Below the pieces are notes generated by a model that was given only the letters and a program-made list of their open reading frames with translations, did not search any database and was not told the origin of the DNA. From Pseudomonas sp. KU26590 (GTDB lineage: Bacteria > Pseudomonadota > Gammaproteobacteria > Pseudomonadales > Pseudomonadaceae), in assembly GCF_026153515.1 (NCBI RefSeq), contig NZ_CP110644.1, forward strand, positions 3,687,501 to 3,751,500: DNA of 64,000 nt. Direction: 5' to 3'. Below, in pieces: positions 16,653 through 27,175 of this stretch (position 1 is its first letter; every line of letters begins with the position of its first letter). The translations under genes and the position numbers were made by a program.

Positions 16653-18628
16653 TGAGCGTCCCGCACACACCACCGCTGAATTCGGTGCTGATCGCCAACC
16701 GCGGCGAAATCGCCTGCCGGGTCATGCGCACGGCGAAGGCCATGGGCCTGACCACCGTCGCCGTGCACAGCGCCACCGACAGCAGCGCGCGGCACGTCCG
16801 TGAGGCGGACATCGCGGTGAATCTGGGTGGCAGCAAGGCCAGCGAAAGCTATCTGCAAATCGACAAGCTGATAGAGGCCGCCAAGGCCAGTGGTGCCCAG
16901 GCCATTCACCCCGGCTATGGGTTTCTCTCGGAAAACGCAGGCTTTGCCCGCGCGGTGGAACAGGCCGGCCTGATTTTCCTCGGCCCGCCCGCCTCGGCCA
17001 TTGACGCCATGGGCAGCAAATCGGCGGCCAAGTCGCTGATGGAAACCGCTGGCGTGCCGCTGGTGCCCGGCTATCACGGTGACGCTCAGGACGCCGCGAA
17101 CTTCCGCGAAGCCGCCGCCCGCATCGGCTACCCGGTGCTGCTCAAGGCCACGGCCGGGGGTGGCGGCAAGGGCATGAAGGTGGTCGAGCGCGACGAGGAC
17201 CTGGCCGAAGCGCTGGCCTCGGCGCAACGTGAGGCGCAGTCGTCGTTTGGCGACTCGCGCATGCTCGTCGAAAAGTACGTGCTCAAGCCGCGCCACGTGG
17301 AGATTCAGGTGTTTGCCGACCAGCACGGCCACTGCCTGTACCTCAACGAGCGCGACTGCTCGATTCAGCGCCGTCACCAGAAGGTCGTTGAAGAAGCTCC
17401 GGCGCCGGGCCTGACGCCGCAGATGCGTCAGGCCATGGGCGAAGCAGCGGTGCGCGCGGCCCAGGCGATCAATTACGTCGGCGCCGGTACGGTAGAGTTT
17501 CTGCTGGACGCCCGGGGCGATTTCTTCTTCATGGAAATGAACACGCGTTTGCAGGTCGAGCACCCGGTGACCGAGGCGATTACCGGGCTGGACCTGGTGG
17601 CCTGGCAGATTCGCGTGGCCCAGGGCGAGCCGCTGCCGATCACCCAGGCCGAGGTGCCGCTGAACGGCCACGCGATTGAGGTGCGGCTGTATGCGGAAGA
17701 TCCGGCGAACGACTTTTTGCCCGCTACCGGGACACTTACGTTGTATCGCGAATCCTCTGCGGGGCCGGGACGTCGCGTTGACAGCGGCGTGGCAGAAGGC
17801 GACGAAGTTTCGCCGTTCTACGATCCGATGCTCGGCAAACTGATCGCCTGGGGCCAGACCCGTGAAGAAGCGCGCTTGCGATTGCTGGCGATGCTGGATG
17901 AATTCGCCATCGGCGGTTTGCGCACCAACCTGGGTTTTTTGCGGCGCATTGTCGCGCACCCGGCCTTCGCCGAAGCGGAGCTGGACACCGGGTTCATCCC
18001 TCGTTATCAGCACGATCTGCTCCCGCCGGCCGAGGGCTTAACGGAGGCGTTCTGGCAGCTCGCGGCGCAGGCTTACCTGAGCACTGCGCCAGTGACGGTC
18101 AGAACCGACGACGCCCATTCGCCCTGGTCGACCCGCACCGGGCTGCGCCTTGGCGGCCCTGGCGAAGTGACGTTGCATTTGGCCTGTGGCACGCAGAGCC
18201 GAAACATCGTGCTGCGCGGTGATTCGCAGCACGGCGTTCGGCTGAACGGCGAGCACTTGCTGATCGATCAGGACGGCGTGCGTCACCAGACAATTGCGAT
18301 CCGTCGGGCTGACACCTTGTACCTGCGCTGGCAGGGCGACCTGCACGCGATCCGCCCGGTTGACCCGATTGCCAACGTGGATGCAAGCCTCGGCCAGCAA
18401 GGCGGCCTCACCGCGCCCATGAACGGCAGCATCGTTCGGGTGTTGGTCAGTGAGGGCGAACAGGTGCAAGTCGGCACACCGCTGGTAGTACTGGAAGCGA
18501 TGAAAATGGAACACAGCATCCGCGCGAACACTGCGGGCACCGTTGCAGCGCTGTATTGCGGCGAAGGCGAAATGGTCAAGGAAGGGATGGTGTTGGTGGC
18601 GCTGGCCGCTCTGGCAGACGGCGAGTGA
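16652..18628 (+). CDS. liuD: Methylcrotonyl-CoA carboxylase, biotin-containing (alpha) subunit
   Basis: Carboxylates the biotin cofactor with ATP and bicarbonate. The protein has 658 aa. Domains in order: biotin carboxylase N-terminal fold (VLIANRGEIACRVMRTAKAM), ATP-grasp with KATAGGGGKGMKVV and LNERDCSIQRRHQKVVEEAP, FFMEMNTRLQVEHPVTEAITG, the BC C-terminal domain, a linker, and the biotinyl domain ending with the biotinylation motif EAMKMEHS near residue 615. Last gene of the liuABCD operon; a REP array follows. Confidence 0.95.
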   Translation: MSVPHTPPLNSVLIANRGEIACRVMRTAKAMGLTTVAVHSATDSSARHVREADIAVNLGGSKASESYLQIDKLIEAAKASGAQAIHPGYGFLSENAGFARAVEQAGLIFLGPPASAIDAMGSKSAAKSLMETAGVPLVPGYHGDAQDAANFREAAARIGYPVLLKATAGGGGKGMKVVERDEDLAEALASAQREAQSSFGDSRMLVEKYVLKPRHVEIQVFADQHGHCLYLNERDCSIQRRHQKVVEEAPAPGLTPQMRQAMGEAAVRAAQAINYVGAGTVEFLLDARGDFFFMEMNTRLQVEHPVTEAITGLDLVAWQIRVAQGEPLPITQAEVPLNGHAIEVRLYAEDPANDFLPATGTLTLYRESSAGPGRRVDSGVAEGDEVSPFYDPMLGKLIAWGQTREEARLRLLAMLDEFAIGGLRTNLGFLRRIVAHPAFAEAELDTGFIPRYQHDLLPPAEGLTEAFWQLAAQAYLSTAPVTVRTDDAHSPWSTRTGLRLGGPGEVTLHLACGTQSRNIVLRGDSQHGVRLNGEHLLIDQDGVRHQTIAIRRADTLYLRWQGDLHAIRPVDPIANVDASLGQQGGLTAPMNGSIVRVLVSEGEQVQVGTPLVVLEAMKMEHSIRANTAGTVAALYCGEGEMVKEGMVLVALAALADGE

Positions 18629-18677
18629 CCTGCCGCTGGCTGGCTGCAGCTATGGCTGCTGACTGACCGCAGTTATG

Positions 18678-19311
18678 TAGGACTGGCTTTAGCCGGGAAA
18701 GCGGCAGTGGTCACACCGCGAAATTGATGGTGTAAAAACTGGCCTATTCCCGGCTGAAGCCGGTCCCACTAAAAGCATCGCGTGCAGCCAGTGAGATTGG
18801 GCGTGAACTCGAATTGTAGGACCGGCTTTAGCCGGGAAAGCGGCAGTCATCACTCCGCGAAATTGATGGTGTAAAAACTGGCCTATTCCCGGCTGAAGCC
18901 GGTCCCACTAAAAGCATCGCGTGCAGCCAGTGAGATTGGGCGTGAACTCGAATTGTAGGACCGGCTTTAGCCGGGAAAGCGGCAGTCGTTGCACCGCGAA
19001 ATTGATGGTGTTCACATTGGTCCTTTCCCGGCTAAAGCCGGTCCCACTAAAAGCATCGCGTGCAGCCAGTGAGATTGGGCTTGAACTCGAATTGTAGGAC
19101 CGGCTTTAGCCGGGAAAGCGGCAGTCGTTGCACCGCGAAATTGATGGTGTTCACATTGGCCCTTTGCCGGCTGAAGCCGGTCCCACTAAAAGCATCGCGT
19201 GCAGTCAGTGAGATTGTGTGTGGTTTCACCCACGCATGGCGGGCATGCAATGAGATCCAGCGTGAACACGAATGTAGGACCGGCTTTAGCCGGGAAGACG
19301 TCCGTAATTAC
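18678..19311. repeat. Tandem array of REPIN units, type A, period about 139 bp (left part)
   Basis: Units start with the GTAGGA core at 18678, 18817, 18955, 19094 and 19274. Each pairs GACCGGCTTTAGCCGGGA with its complement around a spacer carrying CGCGAAATTGATGGTG. The first three spacings are 138-139 bp; the last is 180 bp and carries extra sequence. The fifth unit is cut in its central spacer by the IS3-family element, and its other half is at 20568-20625. Confidence 0.93.
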
Positions 19312-19345
19312 TGCAGTGGTCTAATTTCCCCGGACACCTCGATAA

Positions 19346-20559
<1,214 letters not shown>

Positions 20560-20567
20560 CCACTACA

Positions 20568-20625
20568 TACACCGCAAAATTAAGAGTGGCAATGCCGGCC
20601 TCTTCCCGGCTGAAGCCGGTCCTAC
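20568..20625. repeat. Right half of the IS-split REPIN unit
   Basis: Begins with the TAC target duplication, continues ACCGCAAAATT (matching ACCGCGAAATT in intact units) and ends with CCCGGCTGAAGCCGGTCCTA. It is the continuation of the unit starting at 19274. Confidence 0.88.
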
Positions 20626-20650
20626 TAAACGATTCATCCCGTGAGATGTA

Positions 20651-20673
20651 GAGGAGGCCTGACCGGCCTCCTC
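20651..20673. terminator. Hairpin after the indolepyruvate oxidoreductase gene
   Basis: GAGGAGGCC and GGCCTCCTC form a perfect 9-bp stem with a 5-nt loop just past the stop of the minus-strand gene. There is no clear T-run, so termination is only probable. Confidence 0.5.
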
Positions 20674-20681
20674 CCTGTGCT

Positions 20682-23600
20682 TCACGCCGCTACTTCATAC
20701 AACTTCAGCACTTCAACCTCGCCACTGACCAGGCTTTGACGCATCCGCGCCGCCTGCAGTGCCGCTGCTTTCATGGCGCTTTCCTTGACGTGACCATAGC
20801 CGCGAATGCGCTCCGGCAGGCGCGCCAGGTTCAGGGCGGTATGCCGGTTGCCTGCGCTCAGGTGGCCGAGGATCAGCTCGATGTCGCCCACGTAAGCATC
20901 GATCAACTCGCGCTCCTGACGGCGCTCTACGCTGCGGCCGAAGGGATCAAAAGCAGTCCCGCGCAGGAATTTGAAACGCGCCAGCACGTCGAACGCCTTC
21001 AGCATCCATGGCCCGAAACTGCGTTTGCGCGGTGCACCGTTGTTCGGGTCGCGCTTGGCCAGCCAAGACGGCGCCAGATGAAACTCGATGCGGTAATCGC
21101 CCTCGAACTGCGCTTCCAACTGACGGGTGAAGTCGCCGTTGCTGTACAGCCGCGCCACTTCGTACTCGTCCTTGTAGGCCAGCAGCTTGAAGTAGTTGAA
21201 CGCCACCGCCTCGGTCAACGCAGGCGGCTGGCCGGGGAACAGCCGCGCTTCGGCATCCCGCACACGGTTCACCAGCGTCAGGTAGCGCTCGCTCAACGCG
21301 CCATTCTGGTAGGCGATCAAACCGTGAACATTGCGCGTGACACGCTCTTCCAGGGTCAAATGCTCAGGGTCCGGCGTTGGCTGGGTCTGCGGGTTGGCGG
21401 CCGCTTGCACCGCTGGCAGGTCGAATGCCGCACGACGCCCCCACAGAAACGCTTGCTGGTTCAGATTGACCGCCACGCCGTTGAGCTCGATGGCTTTTTC
21501 GATGGCCGCAGAGGTCAACGGAATCAACCCGAGCTGGAAGGCATAACCCAGCATGAAGAGGTTGCTGGCAATGCTGTCGCCCATCAGTTTGGTCGCCAGG
21601 TCCGTTGCTTGCACGAAGTGCGTTTTTTCAGCGCCAACGGCCTCGCGGATGGTCTGCATCATCGCTTCGGCCGGGAACTCAGCGTCGGGATTGCGGGTGA
21701 ATTCAGCGGTCGGCGTCTGCTGGCTGTTGATCACCGCATGGGTTTTCGCGCTGTTGAGCTTGGCAATCGCATCGGGGCCCGACGCCACCATCAGGTCACA
21801 ACCCAGCAGCAGATGAGCCTCACCAGCCGCAATGCGCACGGCGAACAGATCTTCCTGCCGCGCGGCGATACGGATGTGGCTGACCACCGGGCCGAACTTC
21901 TGCGCCAGACCGGCCTGGTCGAGCACGCTGCAGCCCTTGCCTTCCAGATTGGCCGCATAACCGAGCATCGCACCGACGGTGGTCACGCCAGTACCGCCCA
22001 CGCCCGGCAACAGAATGTTGTAGGGCTGAGCGAGGCTCGGCAGCGTCGGCTGCGGCAGTTCAGCGAACGCCTGAGCCTGTTTGGGCAATTGCGGCTTGCG
22101 CAGCTTGCCGCCATGCACGGTGACGAAGCTTGGGCAGAAACCCTCGACGCAGCTGAAATCCTTGTTGCACGCGCTCTGGTCGATTTCGCGCTTGCGCCCT
22201 TCCGGGGTTTCCTTCGGCAGCACCGACAGGCAACCCGACTTGACGCCGCAATCGCCGCAGCCTTCGCACACGGCCGGGTTGATGATGGCGCGCTTGTCCA
22301 GGTCGACCATCGTCCCGCGTTTACGGCGACGGCGTTTTTCCGTGGCGCAGGTCTGGTCGTAGATGATCACCGAGACGCCCTTGAACTCACGCAGTTCGCG
22401 CTGCACGGCGTCCAGGTCGCTGCGGTGGTGGAAGGTAGTGATCGGCGCGAACTGCTCGCGGCTCGGGTATTTCTCCGGCTCGTCCGAGACCAGCGCGATG
22501 CGCAGCACGCCTTCGTTGAACACCTGCCGGCTGAGCTGATCCACGCGCAGCACGCCGTCGATGGGCTGCCCGCCGGTCATGGCGACCGCGTCGTTGTAGA
22601 GAATCTTGTAGGTGATGTTGACCTTCGACGCGACCGCCGCCCGCAGCGCTAAATGCCCGGAGTGAAAGTAAGTGCCGTCGCCGAGGTTCTGGAACACATG
22701 AGGTGTTTCGGTGAACGGCGCCTGGCCGATCCAGGTCACGCCCTCGCCGCCCATCTGGGTGAAGGTCTCGGTTTCCCGGTCCATCCAGATGGTCATGTAA
22801 TGGCAGCCGATACCGGCCAGGGCGCGACTGCCCTCGGGCACGCGGGTCGAGGTGTTGTGCGGGCAGCCCGAGCAAAAATGCGGGGTGCGCTGGGTGTTGA
22901 ACAGCGGCGCGGCAAGGGCTTTTTCCTTGTCGGCCAGAAACTGCAGGCGGGCGTCGATTTTAGGGCTGCTGTAGATCGGCGCGAGGCGCTTGGCGATGAC
23001 CCGGGCGATCATCGCTGGCGTCAGTTCAGCCAGATTCGGCAACAGCGAGCGGCCTTCTTCATCGAATTCACCAACGACACGAGGGCGCTGATCCACCGGC
23101 CAGTTGTACAGCTGGCCGGTGAGCTGATCCTCGATCACGCTGCGTTTTTCCTCGACCACGAGGATTTCATCCAGCCCCTCAGCAAAGCCGTGCACCGACA
23201 CCGGCTCCAGCGGCCAACTCATGCCGACCTTGAGCACGCGAATGCCCACCGAGGCGCACAGTTCTTCGTCGATGCCCAGCTCTTCCAGGGCCTGACGCAC
23301 GTCAAGGTACGACTTACCGGTGGTGATGATGCCCAGACGCGGTTGTGGGGAATCGATCACCACCTTGTTGAGGTTGTTGGCCCGGGCAAACGCGCGGGCG
23401 GCGTAGATTTTATAAGTGTTGAGCCGCGCCTCTTGGGCCAGGGGCGGATCGGGCCAGCGAATGTGCAGGCCGCCTTCTGGGATCTGGAAGTCTTCGGGGA
23501 TCTTCGTCTGGATGCGCAGCGGATCGACTTCGACCACGGCCGAAGAATCGACGTTTTCGGCGATGGTTTTCATGGCCACCCAGCACCCGCTGTAGCGCGA

Positions 23601-24167
23601 GAGCTCCCAGCCGATGATGCCGTAATCGAGGATTTCCTGGACGTTGCTCGGGTTAAGCACCGGGATCATCGAGGCAATGAAGGCGTGTTCGCTCTGGTGT
23701 GCGATGGTCGAGGATTTGCAGCCATGGTCATCGCCGGCGAGGATCAGTACACCGCCATTTTCGGCGACGCCGGCCGAGTTGCCGTGCTTGAACACGTCGC
23801 CGCAGCGGTCAACGCCCGGGCCCTTGCCGTACCAGAGGGCGAAGACGCCGTCGTATTTGCCGTGGGGGAACAGATTGACTTGCTGGCTGCCCCAGACCGC
23901 CGTCGCGGCGAGCTCTTCGTTGACGCCGGGCTGGAAATGAATGGCGTTCTGCTGGAGATAATCCTTGGCGTCCCAGAGGCTCTTGTCGAGGTTCCCCAAC
24001 GGAGAGCCGCGGTAGCCGGAGATAAACCCGGCGGTGTTGAGCCCGCGGGCTTCGTCGCGCTGCTTCTGCAGCATCGGCAGGCGGGTCAGCGCCTGGGTTC
24101 CGGTCAGGTACAGATTGCCGGTTGCGAGTCGGTACTTATCGTCCAGACGAATATCAGCCAGGGACAT
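20682..24167 (-). CDS. Indolepyruvate ferredoxin oxidoreductase, fused alpha/beta form
   Basis: Oxidatively decarboxylates aryl-pyruvates (from Trp, Phe, Tyr) to aryl-acetyl-CoA using ferredoxin and ThDP. The 1161-aa single chain is the long proteobacterial fusion type. Seen in order: pyrimidine-binding domain (GFISGYRGSPLGNLDKSLWD), ThDP-binding domain (GCPHNTSTRVPEGSRALAG, GQAPFTETPHVFQNLGDGTY), a cysteine cluster for Fe-S binding (NPAVCEGCGDCGVKSGCLSV), and a gamma-type domain (LLPGVGGTGVTTVGAMLGYA). It is divergent from an Lrp-type regulator. An A-rich motif sits directly upstream of its GGAG ribosome binding site. Confidence 0.93.
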   Translation of the reverse strand: MSLADIRLDDKYRLATGNLYLTGTQALTRLPMLQKQRDEARGLNTAGFISGYRGSPLGNLDKSLWDAKDYLQQNAIHFQPGVNEELAATAVWGSQQVNLFPHGKYDGVFALWYGKGPGVDRCGDVFKHGNSAGVAENGGVLILAGDDHGCKSSTIAHQSEHAFIASMIPVLNPSNVQEILDYGIIGWELSRYSGCWVAMKTIAENVDSSAVVEVDPLRIQTKIPEDFQIPEGGLHIRWPDPPLAQEARLNTYKIYAARAFARANNLNKVVIDSPQPRLGIITTGKSYLDVRQALEELGIDEELCASVGIRVLKVGMSWPLEPVSVHGFAEGLDEILVVEEKRSVIEDQLTGQLYNWPVDQRPRVVGEFDEEGRSLLPNLAELTPAMIARVIAKRLAPIYSSPKIDARLQFLADKEKALAAPLFNTQRTPHFCSGCPHNTSTRVPEGSRALAGIGCHYMTIWMDRETETFTQMGGEGVTWIGQAPFTETPHVFQNLGDGTYFHSGHLALRAAVASKVNITYKILYNDAVAMTGGQPIDGVLRVDQLSRQVFNEGVLRIALVSDEPEKYPSREQFAPITTFHHRSDLDAVQRELREFKGVSVIIYDQTCATEKRRRRKRGTMVDLDKRAIINPAVCEGCGDCGVKSGCLSVLPKETPEGRKREIDQSACNKDFSCVEGFCPSFVTVHGGKLRKPQLPKQAQAFAELPQPTLPSLAQPYNILLPGVGGTGVTTVGAMLGYAANLEGKGCSVLDQAGLAQKFGPVVSHIRIAARQEDLFAVRIAAGEAHLLLGCDLMVASGPDAIAKLNSAKTHAVINSQQTPTAEFTRNPDAEFPAEAMMQTIREAVGAEKTHFVQATDLATKLMGDSIASNLFMLGYAFQLGLIPLTSAAIEKAIELNGVAVNLNQQAFLWGRRAAFDLPAVQAAANPQTQPTPDPEHLTLEERVTRNVHGLIAYQNGALSERYLTLVNRVRDAEARLFPGQPPALTEAVAFNYFKLLAYKDEYEVARLYSNGDFTRQLEAQFEGDYRIEFHLAPSWLAKRDPNNGAPRKRSFGPWMLKAFDVLARFKFLRGTAFDPFGRSVERRQERELIDAYVGDIELILGHLSAGNRHTALNLARLPERIRGYGHVKESAMKAAALQAARMRQSLVSGEVEVLKLYEVAA

Positions 24168-24174
24168 TCAGGCA

Positions 24175-24190
24175 CTCCTTTGTTTTTATT
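24175..24190 (-). promoter_or_regulatory. A-rich candidate Hfq/Crc site abutting the ribosome binding site
   Basis: Read on the minus strand, AATAAAAACAAAGGAG fuses an A-x-x repeat to the GGAG ribosome binding site of the indolepyruvate oxidoreductase gene. This geometry is typical of transcripts repressed by Hfq/Crc. Motif seen, role inferred. Confidence 0.55.
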
Positions 24191-24378
24191 AGTGCGTTTT
24201 GAATGCGGCGCCAGCGGCGTTTGCAGCCTTGCCAGCGCCTCGCCGTCAGGACGGTTCAGCCCAACGGTCACAGACAAAATACTGCCTGCCCGCCGCAGGC
24301 TTTTTCTTCCTAAATCGCCGTGAATCTGCTCATATCGTGCATGCCCGTTCCCGTTCAAGAATAAAAAAGGGTCAATTC

Positions 24379-24846
24379 ATGCAGGTCAAGCTCAGCCCCA
24401 TCGATCGCAAGATCCTCCGTCTGTTGCAGCACGACGCCGATCTCTCGGCCGCCGAGATCGCCGAGCGCGTCGAACTCTCGCAATCACCCTGCTGGCGGCG
24501 CATCAATCGTCTGGAAGAAGAAGGCGTCATCGAGCGCAAGGTCGCCCTGCTCAACCCGGCCAAACTCGGGCTGACCATGACCGTGTTCGTGGACGTCAAG
24601 CTGTCCGGTCACGGGCGTAAGTACCTGACGGAGTTCGAAGAGGCGATCACCGGATTTCGCGAAGTGCTGGAGTGCTACACCATGGCCGGCGACATGGATT
24701 TCCTGCTCAAGGTCGTAGTGCAGGACATCGCCAGCTATGAGCGCTTTTTGCGCCACCACCTGCTGCAAAGCCCCCATGTGCAGGAAGCGCATTCGAATAT
24801 CGCGATGAGTGTGGTGAAGCGCACAACAGAATTGCCGATTGACTGA
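24379..24846 (+). CDS. Lrp/AsnC-family transcriptional regulator
   Basis: A 155-aa leucine-responsive-type regulator: N-terminal HTH (LSAAEIAERVELSQSPCWRRINRLEEEGVI, about residues 22-52) and a C-terminal RAM/AsnC ligand domain (VLECYTMAGDMDFLLKVVVQ). The start at ATG 24379 gives the family N-terminus MQVKLSPIDRKILRLL; upstream in-frame codons are non-family. Transcribed away from the indolepyruvate oxidoreductase gene (211-bp shared control region), which it probably regulates in response to an amino acid. Confidence 0.92.
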   Translation: MQVKLSPIDRKILRLLQHDADLSAAEIAERVELSQSPCWRRINRLEEEGVIERKVALLNPAKLGLTMTVFVDVKLSGHGRKYLTEFEEAITGFREVLECYTMAGDMDFLLKVVVQDIASYERFLRHHLLQSPHVQEAHSNIAMSVVKRTTELPID

Positions 24847-24920
24847 GCTGTCGATTGAATGAGGCGGATGCAAAGAGCGCCCACGCAGAAAACTCTTTTC
24901 ACTGGGCCGCGAAAAAAGCA

Positions 24921-24948
24921 TTGACTCTCAAATGGGAATGATTATTAT
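24921..24948 (+). promoter_or_regulatory. Sigma70-type promoter of PrrF
   Basis: TTGACT (24921-24926) and TATTAT (24943-24948) are spaced 16 bp, giving a start near 24955. The element is overlapped by a Fur box. Confidence 0.75.
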
Positions 24949-24949
24949 T
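24931..24949 (+). promoter_or_regulatory. Fur box
   Basis: AATGGGAATGATTATTATT agrees well with the 19-bp Fur consensus GATAATGATAATCATTATC and lies across the promoter spacer and -10 of the sRNA, the position for iron-dependent repression. Confidence 0.75.
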
Positions 24950-24954
24950 GAGCG

Positions 24955-25066
24955 CAACCGGTCGCGAGACTGGTTGGTAACCCAGAAGCCTTAGGTCGGC
25001 TTCCGGATTATCTCCTCATCAGGCTAATCACGGTTTTTGACCCGGCTTATAGCCGGGTCTTTTTTT
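24955..25066 (+). ncRNA. prrF: PrrF iron-responsive small RNA
   Basis: About 112 nt that base-pairs with mRNAs of iron-rich proteins under iron limitation. It carries the conserved PrrF core GGATTATCTCCTCATCAGGC followed by TAATCACGGTTTTTGACC, a 5' stem around GGTCGCGAGACTGGTT, and a strong intrinsic terminator. A Fur box overlaps its promoter. It is a single copy here; the second PrrF expected in non-aeruginosa Pseudomonas would lie elsewhere. Confidence 0.9.
25039..25066 (+). terminator. Intrinsic terminator of PrrF
   Basis: GACCCGGCT and AGCCGGGTC form a perfect 9-bp stem with a TAT loop, followed by TTTTTTT. Confidence 0.92.
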
Positions 25067-25294
25067 ATGCCCTTTTCGGGTCTGGGTTCGGTCTGGTGTT
25101 GCGTCTTCAGGCTAATGAAGAGGGTTCGACAGTGATCTGTCTTTTCGATGGGGCGCATCATAGCAAATGGACCGACCAGTGGACCGTTGCTGCTGTCAAA
25201 AACTGACATATTCAGTAAAAGATTCTCAGTAAAGACCAGAACACGCCACAATGTTTTCCGCGACCGCCGCTATTCAAACAGTGAGCAAGACGCC

Positions 25295-25834
25295 ATGACG
25301 CAGCTCCTCGACTCGTTGATAACCGCCTCCCCCGTACTGCCTGCCCCGGGCGCGAGCGCCGAAACCGATCTGTACCGACGCCGCCTCCAGCGACTGCCGC
25401 GCAGGGTTCTGCAAGTGTTTCTGCTCAGCCGCCTCGACGACCTTTCCTACACCGATATCGCCCATCTGCTTGACCTGGACGCCAGCACCGTCGAACGCTG
25501 CATGACCGCGGCGCTTGAGCGTTGCGTCAGCGAGCCCGCCGAACATGATCCGGCCCGGGCGGTTCTGCTTCAGGCCCTGCGCTGGTACGTGCACCTGCAA
25601 AGCCCCCAGGCCACCGCCAGTCAGCGCATCGAGTTCCGTCACTGGCTCGACGCCGATCCCCGGCACTTGGCGGCGTTTCAAAACAGCGAGCAATTCTGGC
25701 GCACACTGCATGCGCCCGCCGCAATTCTGGGCGCCAGCGGTTGGCATCGACGCAAACCTCGCGTGTATTTCGGCTGGTTGTTGGTGACGATGCTGCTGTG
25801 CGGCCTGCTGGTTACTGCCGAAGCTTACAGCTGA
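25295..25834 (+). CDS. Small protein joining a sigma-70 region 4 HTH, a FecR-type DUF4880 domain and one TM helix
   Basis: 179 aa. Residues about 32-76 (RLPRRVLQVFLLSRLDDLSY, then TDIAHLLDLDASTVERCM) look like ECF sigma region 4. Residues about 90-137 (LQALRWYVHLQS, RIEFRHWLDADPRHLAAFQN) match the cytoplasmic DUF4880 domain that starts FecR anti-sigma factors. Residues 158-175 are one TM helix, and the protein ends five residues later. Sigma region 2 and the periplasmic FecR domain are absent. The order is that of an adjacent fecI-fecR pair reduced to its middle. It lies 228 bp after PrrF. Its function is unknown; a membrane-held anti-sigma or DNA-binding remnant is possible. Confidence 0.75.
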   Translation: MTQLLDSLITASPVLPAPGASAETDLYRRRLQRLPRRVLQVFLLSRLDDLSYTDIAHLLDLDASTVERCMTAALERCVSEPAEHDPARAVLLQALRWYVHLQSPQATASQRIEFRHWLDADPRHLAAFQNSEQFWRTLHAPAAILGASGWHRRKPRVYFGWLLVTMLLCGLLVTAEAYS

Positions 25835-25990
25835 CGCCGCAGCCGACTCTTTGGCGAACTATTCTGTCGCCGCCCTTCAACCTGTTGCGTGTAAAGTAAC
25901 TGTCATAACAGCCCAGCGAGACAATCAGGCCTGGCCTGGATTGCCTTCCGATGGCCTCGTAATGGTAGATCATGCAATCAGGACGCTCCC

Positions 25991-27133
25991 GTGACTCAAA
26001 CCGCCCTTTCTATCTCCGCCGATTTCGACAGCGGTAACATCGTCGTGCTCGACGCCAGCAACCCTAAAGCGGTGCAACTGGCGATTCGCCCTGACACCAA
26101 GAGCGCGCATTTCCAGTGGTTCCATTTCAAGGTCGACGGCCTGCACATCGGCGAGCCCCACGGCTTCAGCCTGACCAACGCCGGCGAGTCGAGCTACAAC
26201 CGCGCATGGACCGGCTACAACGCAGTGGCCTCCTACGATCAGAAAACCTGGTTCCGCGTGCCGAGCCAGTTCGACGGCAAGGCGCTGAACTTCGAGCTGA
26301 CGCCCAGCGAATCCCAGGTGTGGTTCGCCTACTTCGAACCTTACAGCCGTGAGCGCCATAACTGGCTTGTTGACCAAGCGCTGAACAAAGCCGGCACCGA
26401 GTTGCTGGCCACCGGCAAGAGCGTCGAAGGCCGTAACATTCCGCTGCTTCGCAAGGGCGATGGCGCGGCGGGCAAGCGCAATATCTGGATCATCGCGCAA
26501 CAGCACCCCGGCGAGCACATGGCCGAGTGGTTCATGGAAGGCATCATCGAGCGACTGCAGGAAAACGACCTTGAGTTGCAGGGGCTGCTGGCCTCGGCGA
26601 ACCTGTATCTGGTGCCGCACATGAACCCGGACGGTTCGTTCCACGGGCATCTGCGCACCAACGCTCAGGGTAAGGACCTCAACCGTGCCTGGCAGGACGC
26701 GACCGCAGAGCACAGCCCGGAAGTGTTCTTCGTCAAAGCGCAGATGGAAAAATACGGCGTGGACATGTTCCTTGACGTTCACGGCGATGAGGAAATCCCC
26801 TACGTCTTCACCGCCGCCTGCGAAGGCAACCCGGGATACACCGACAAGCAGGCACAACTGGAAGCGGATTTCCGCGCGCGGCTGAGCGGCTTGACCCGGG
26901 ATTTCCAGACCCGATACGGCTATCCGACATCGGCGCCGGGCCGGGCCAACATGAACCTGGCGTGCAACAGCGTCGGCGAGCGCTACAAGTGCCTGTCGCT
27001 GACGCTGGAGATGCCGTTCAAGGACAACGATGACGCCCCCGATGTCGTCACCGGCTGGTCAGGCCAACGCTCCAAACAGCTGGCCCGCGATGTGCTGACC
27101 ACCCTGGGGCAGATGGTTTCCGTGTTGCGCTGA
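25991..27133 (+). CDS. M14-family zinc carboxypeptidase (cytosolic carboxypeptidase-like)
   Basis: 380 aa. An N-terminal beta domain (FDSGNIVVLDASNPKAVQLA to about residue 115) is followed by an M14 peptidase domain, the layout of the cytosolic carboxypeptidase (Nna1/AGTPBP1-like) branch. Zinc ligands are visible as H172 and E175 (QQHPGEHMAEW) and H264 (DVHGDEE), with substrate-binding NPDG near 212 and NR at 231-232, and general base E340 (SLTLEMPF). No signal peptide, so cytoplasmic. The GTG start at 25991 is followed directly by the conserved domain. The substrate in bacteria is unclear. Confidence 0.9.
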   Translation: MTQTALSISADFDSGNIVVLDASNPKAVQLAIRPDTKSAHFQWFHFKVDGLHIGEPHGFSLTNAGESSYNRAWTGYNAVASYDQKTWFRVPSQFDGKALNFELTPSESQVWFAYFEPYSRERHNWLVDQALNKAGTELLATGKSVEGRNIPLLRKGDGAAGKRNIWIIAQQHPGEHMAEWFMEGIIERLQENDLELQGLLASANLYLVPHMNPDGSFHGHLRTNAQGKDLNRAWQDATAEHSPEVFFVKAQMEKYGVDMFLDVHGDEEIPYVFTAACEGNPGYTDKQAQLEADFRARLSGLTRDFQTRYGYPTSAPGRANMNLACNSVGERYKCLSLTLEMPFKDNDDAPDVVTGWSGQRSKQLARDVLTTLGQMVSVLR

Positions 27134-27175
27134 ATCGCAGCCTGATTCGGATACGCTGACCGGAGGCCGGAAACA

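Noticed and set aside
20736..24323. Two long plus-strand frames opposite the indolepyruvate oxidoreductase gene
   Set aside because: Antisense shadows; the minus-strand protein has clear ThDP and Fe-S motifs over its whole length.
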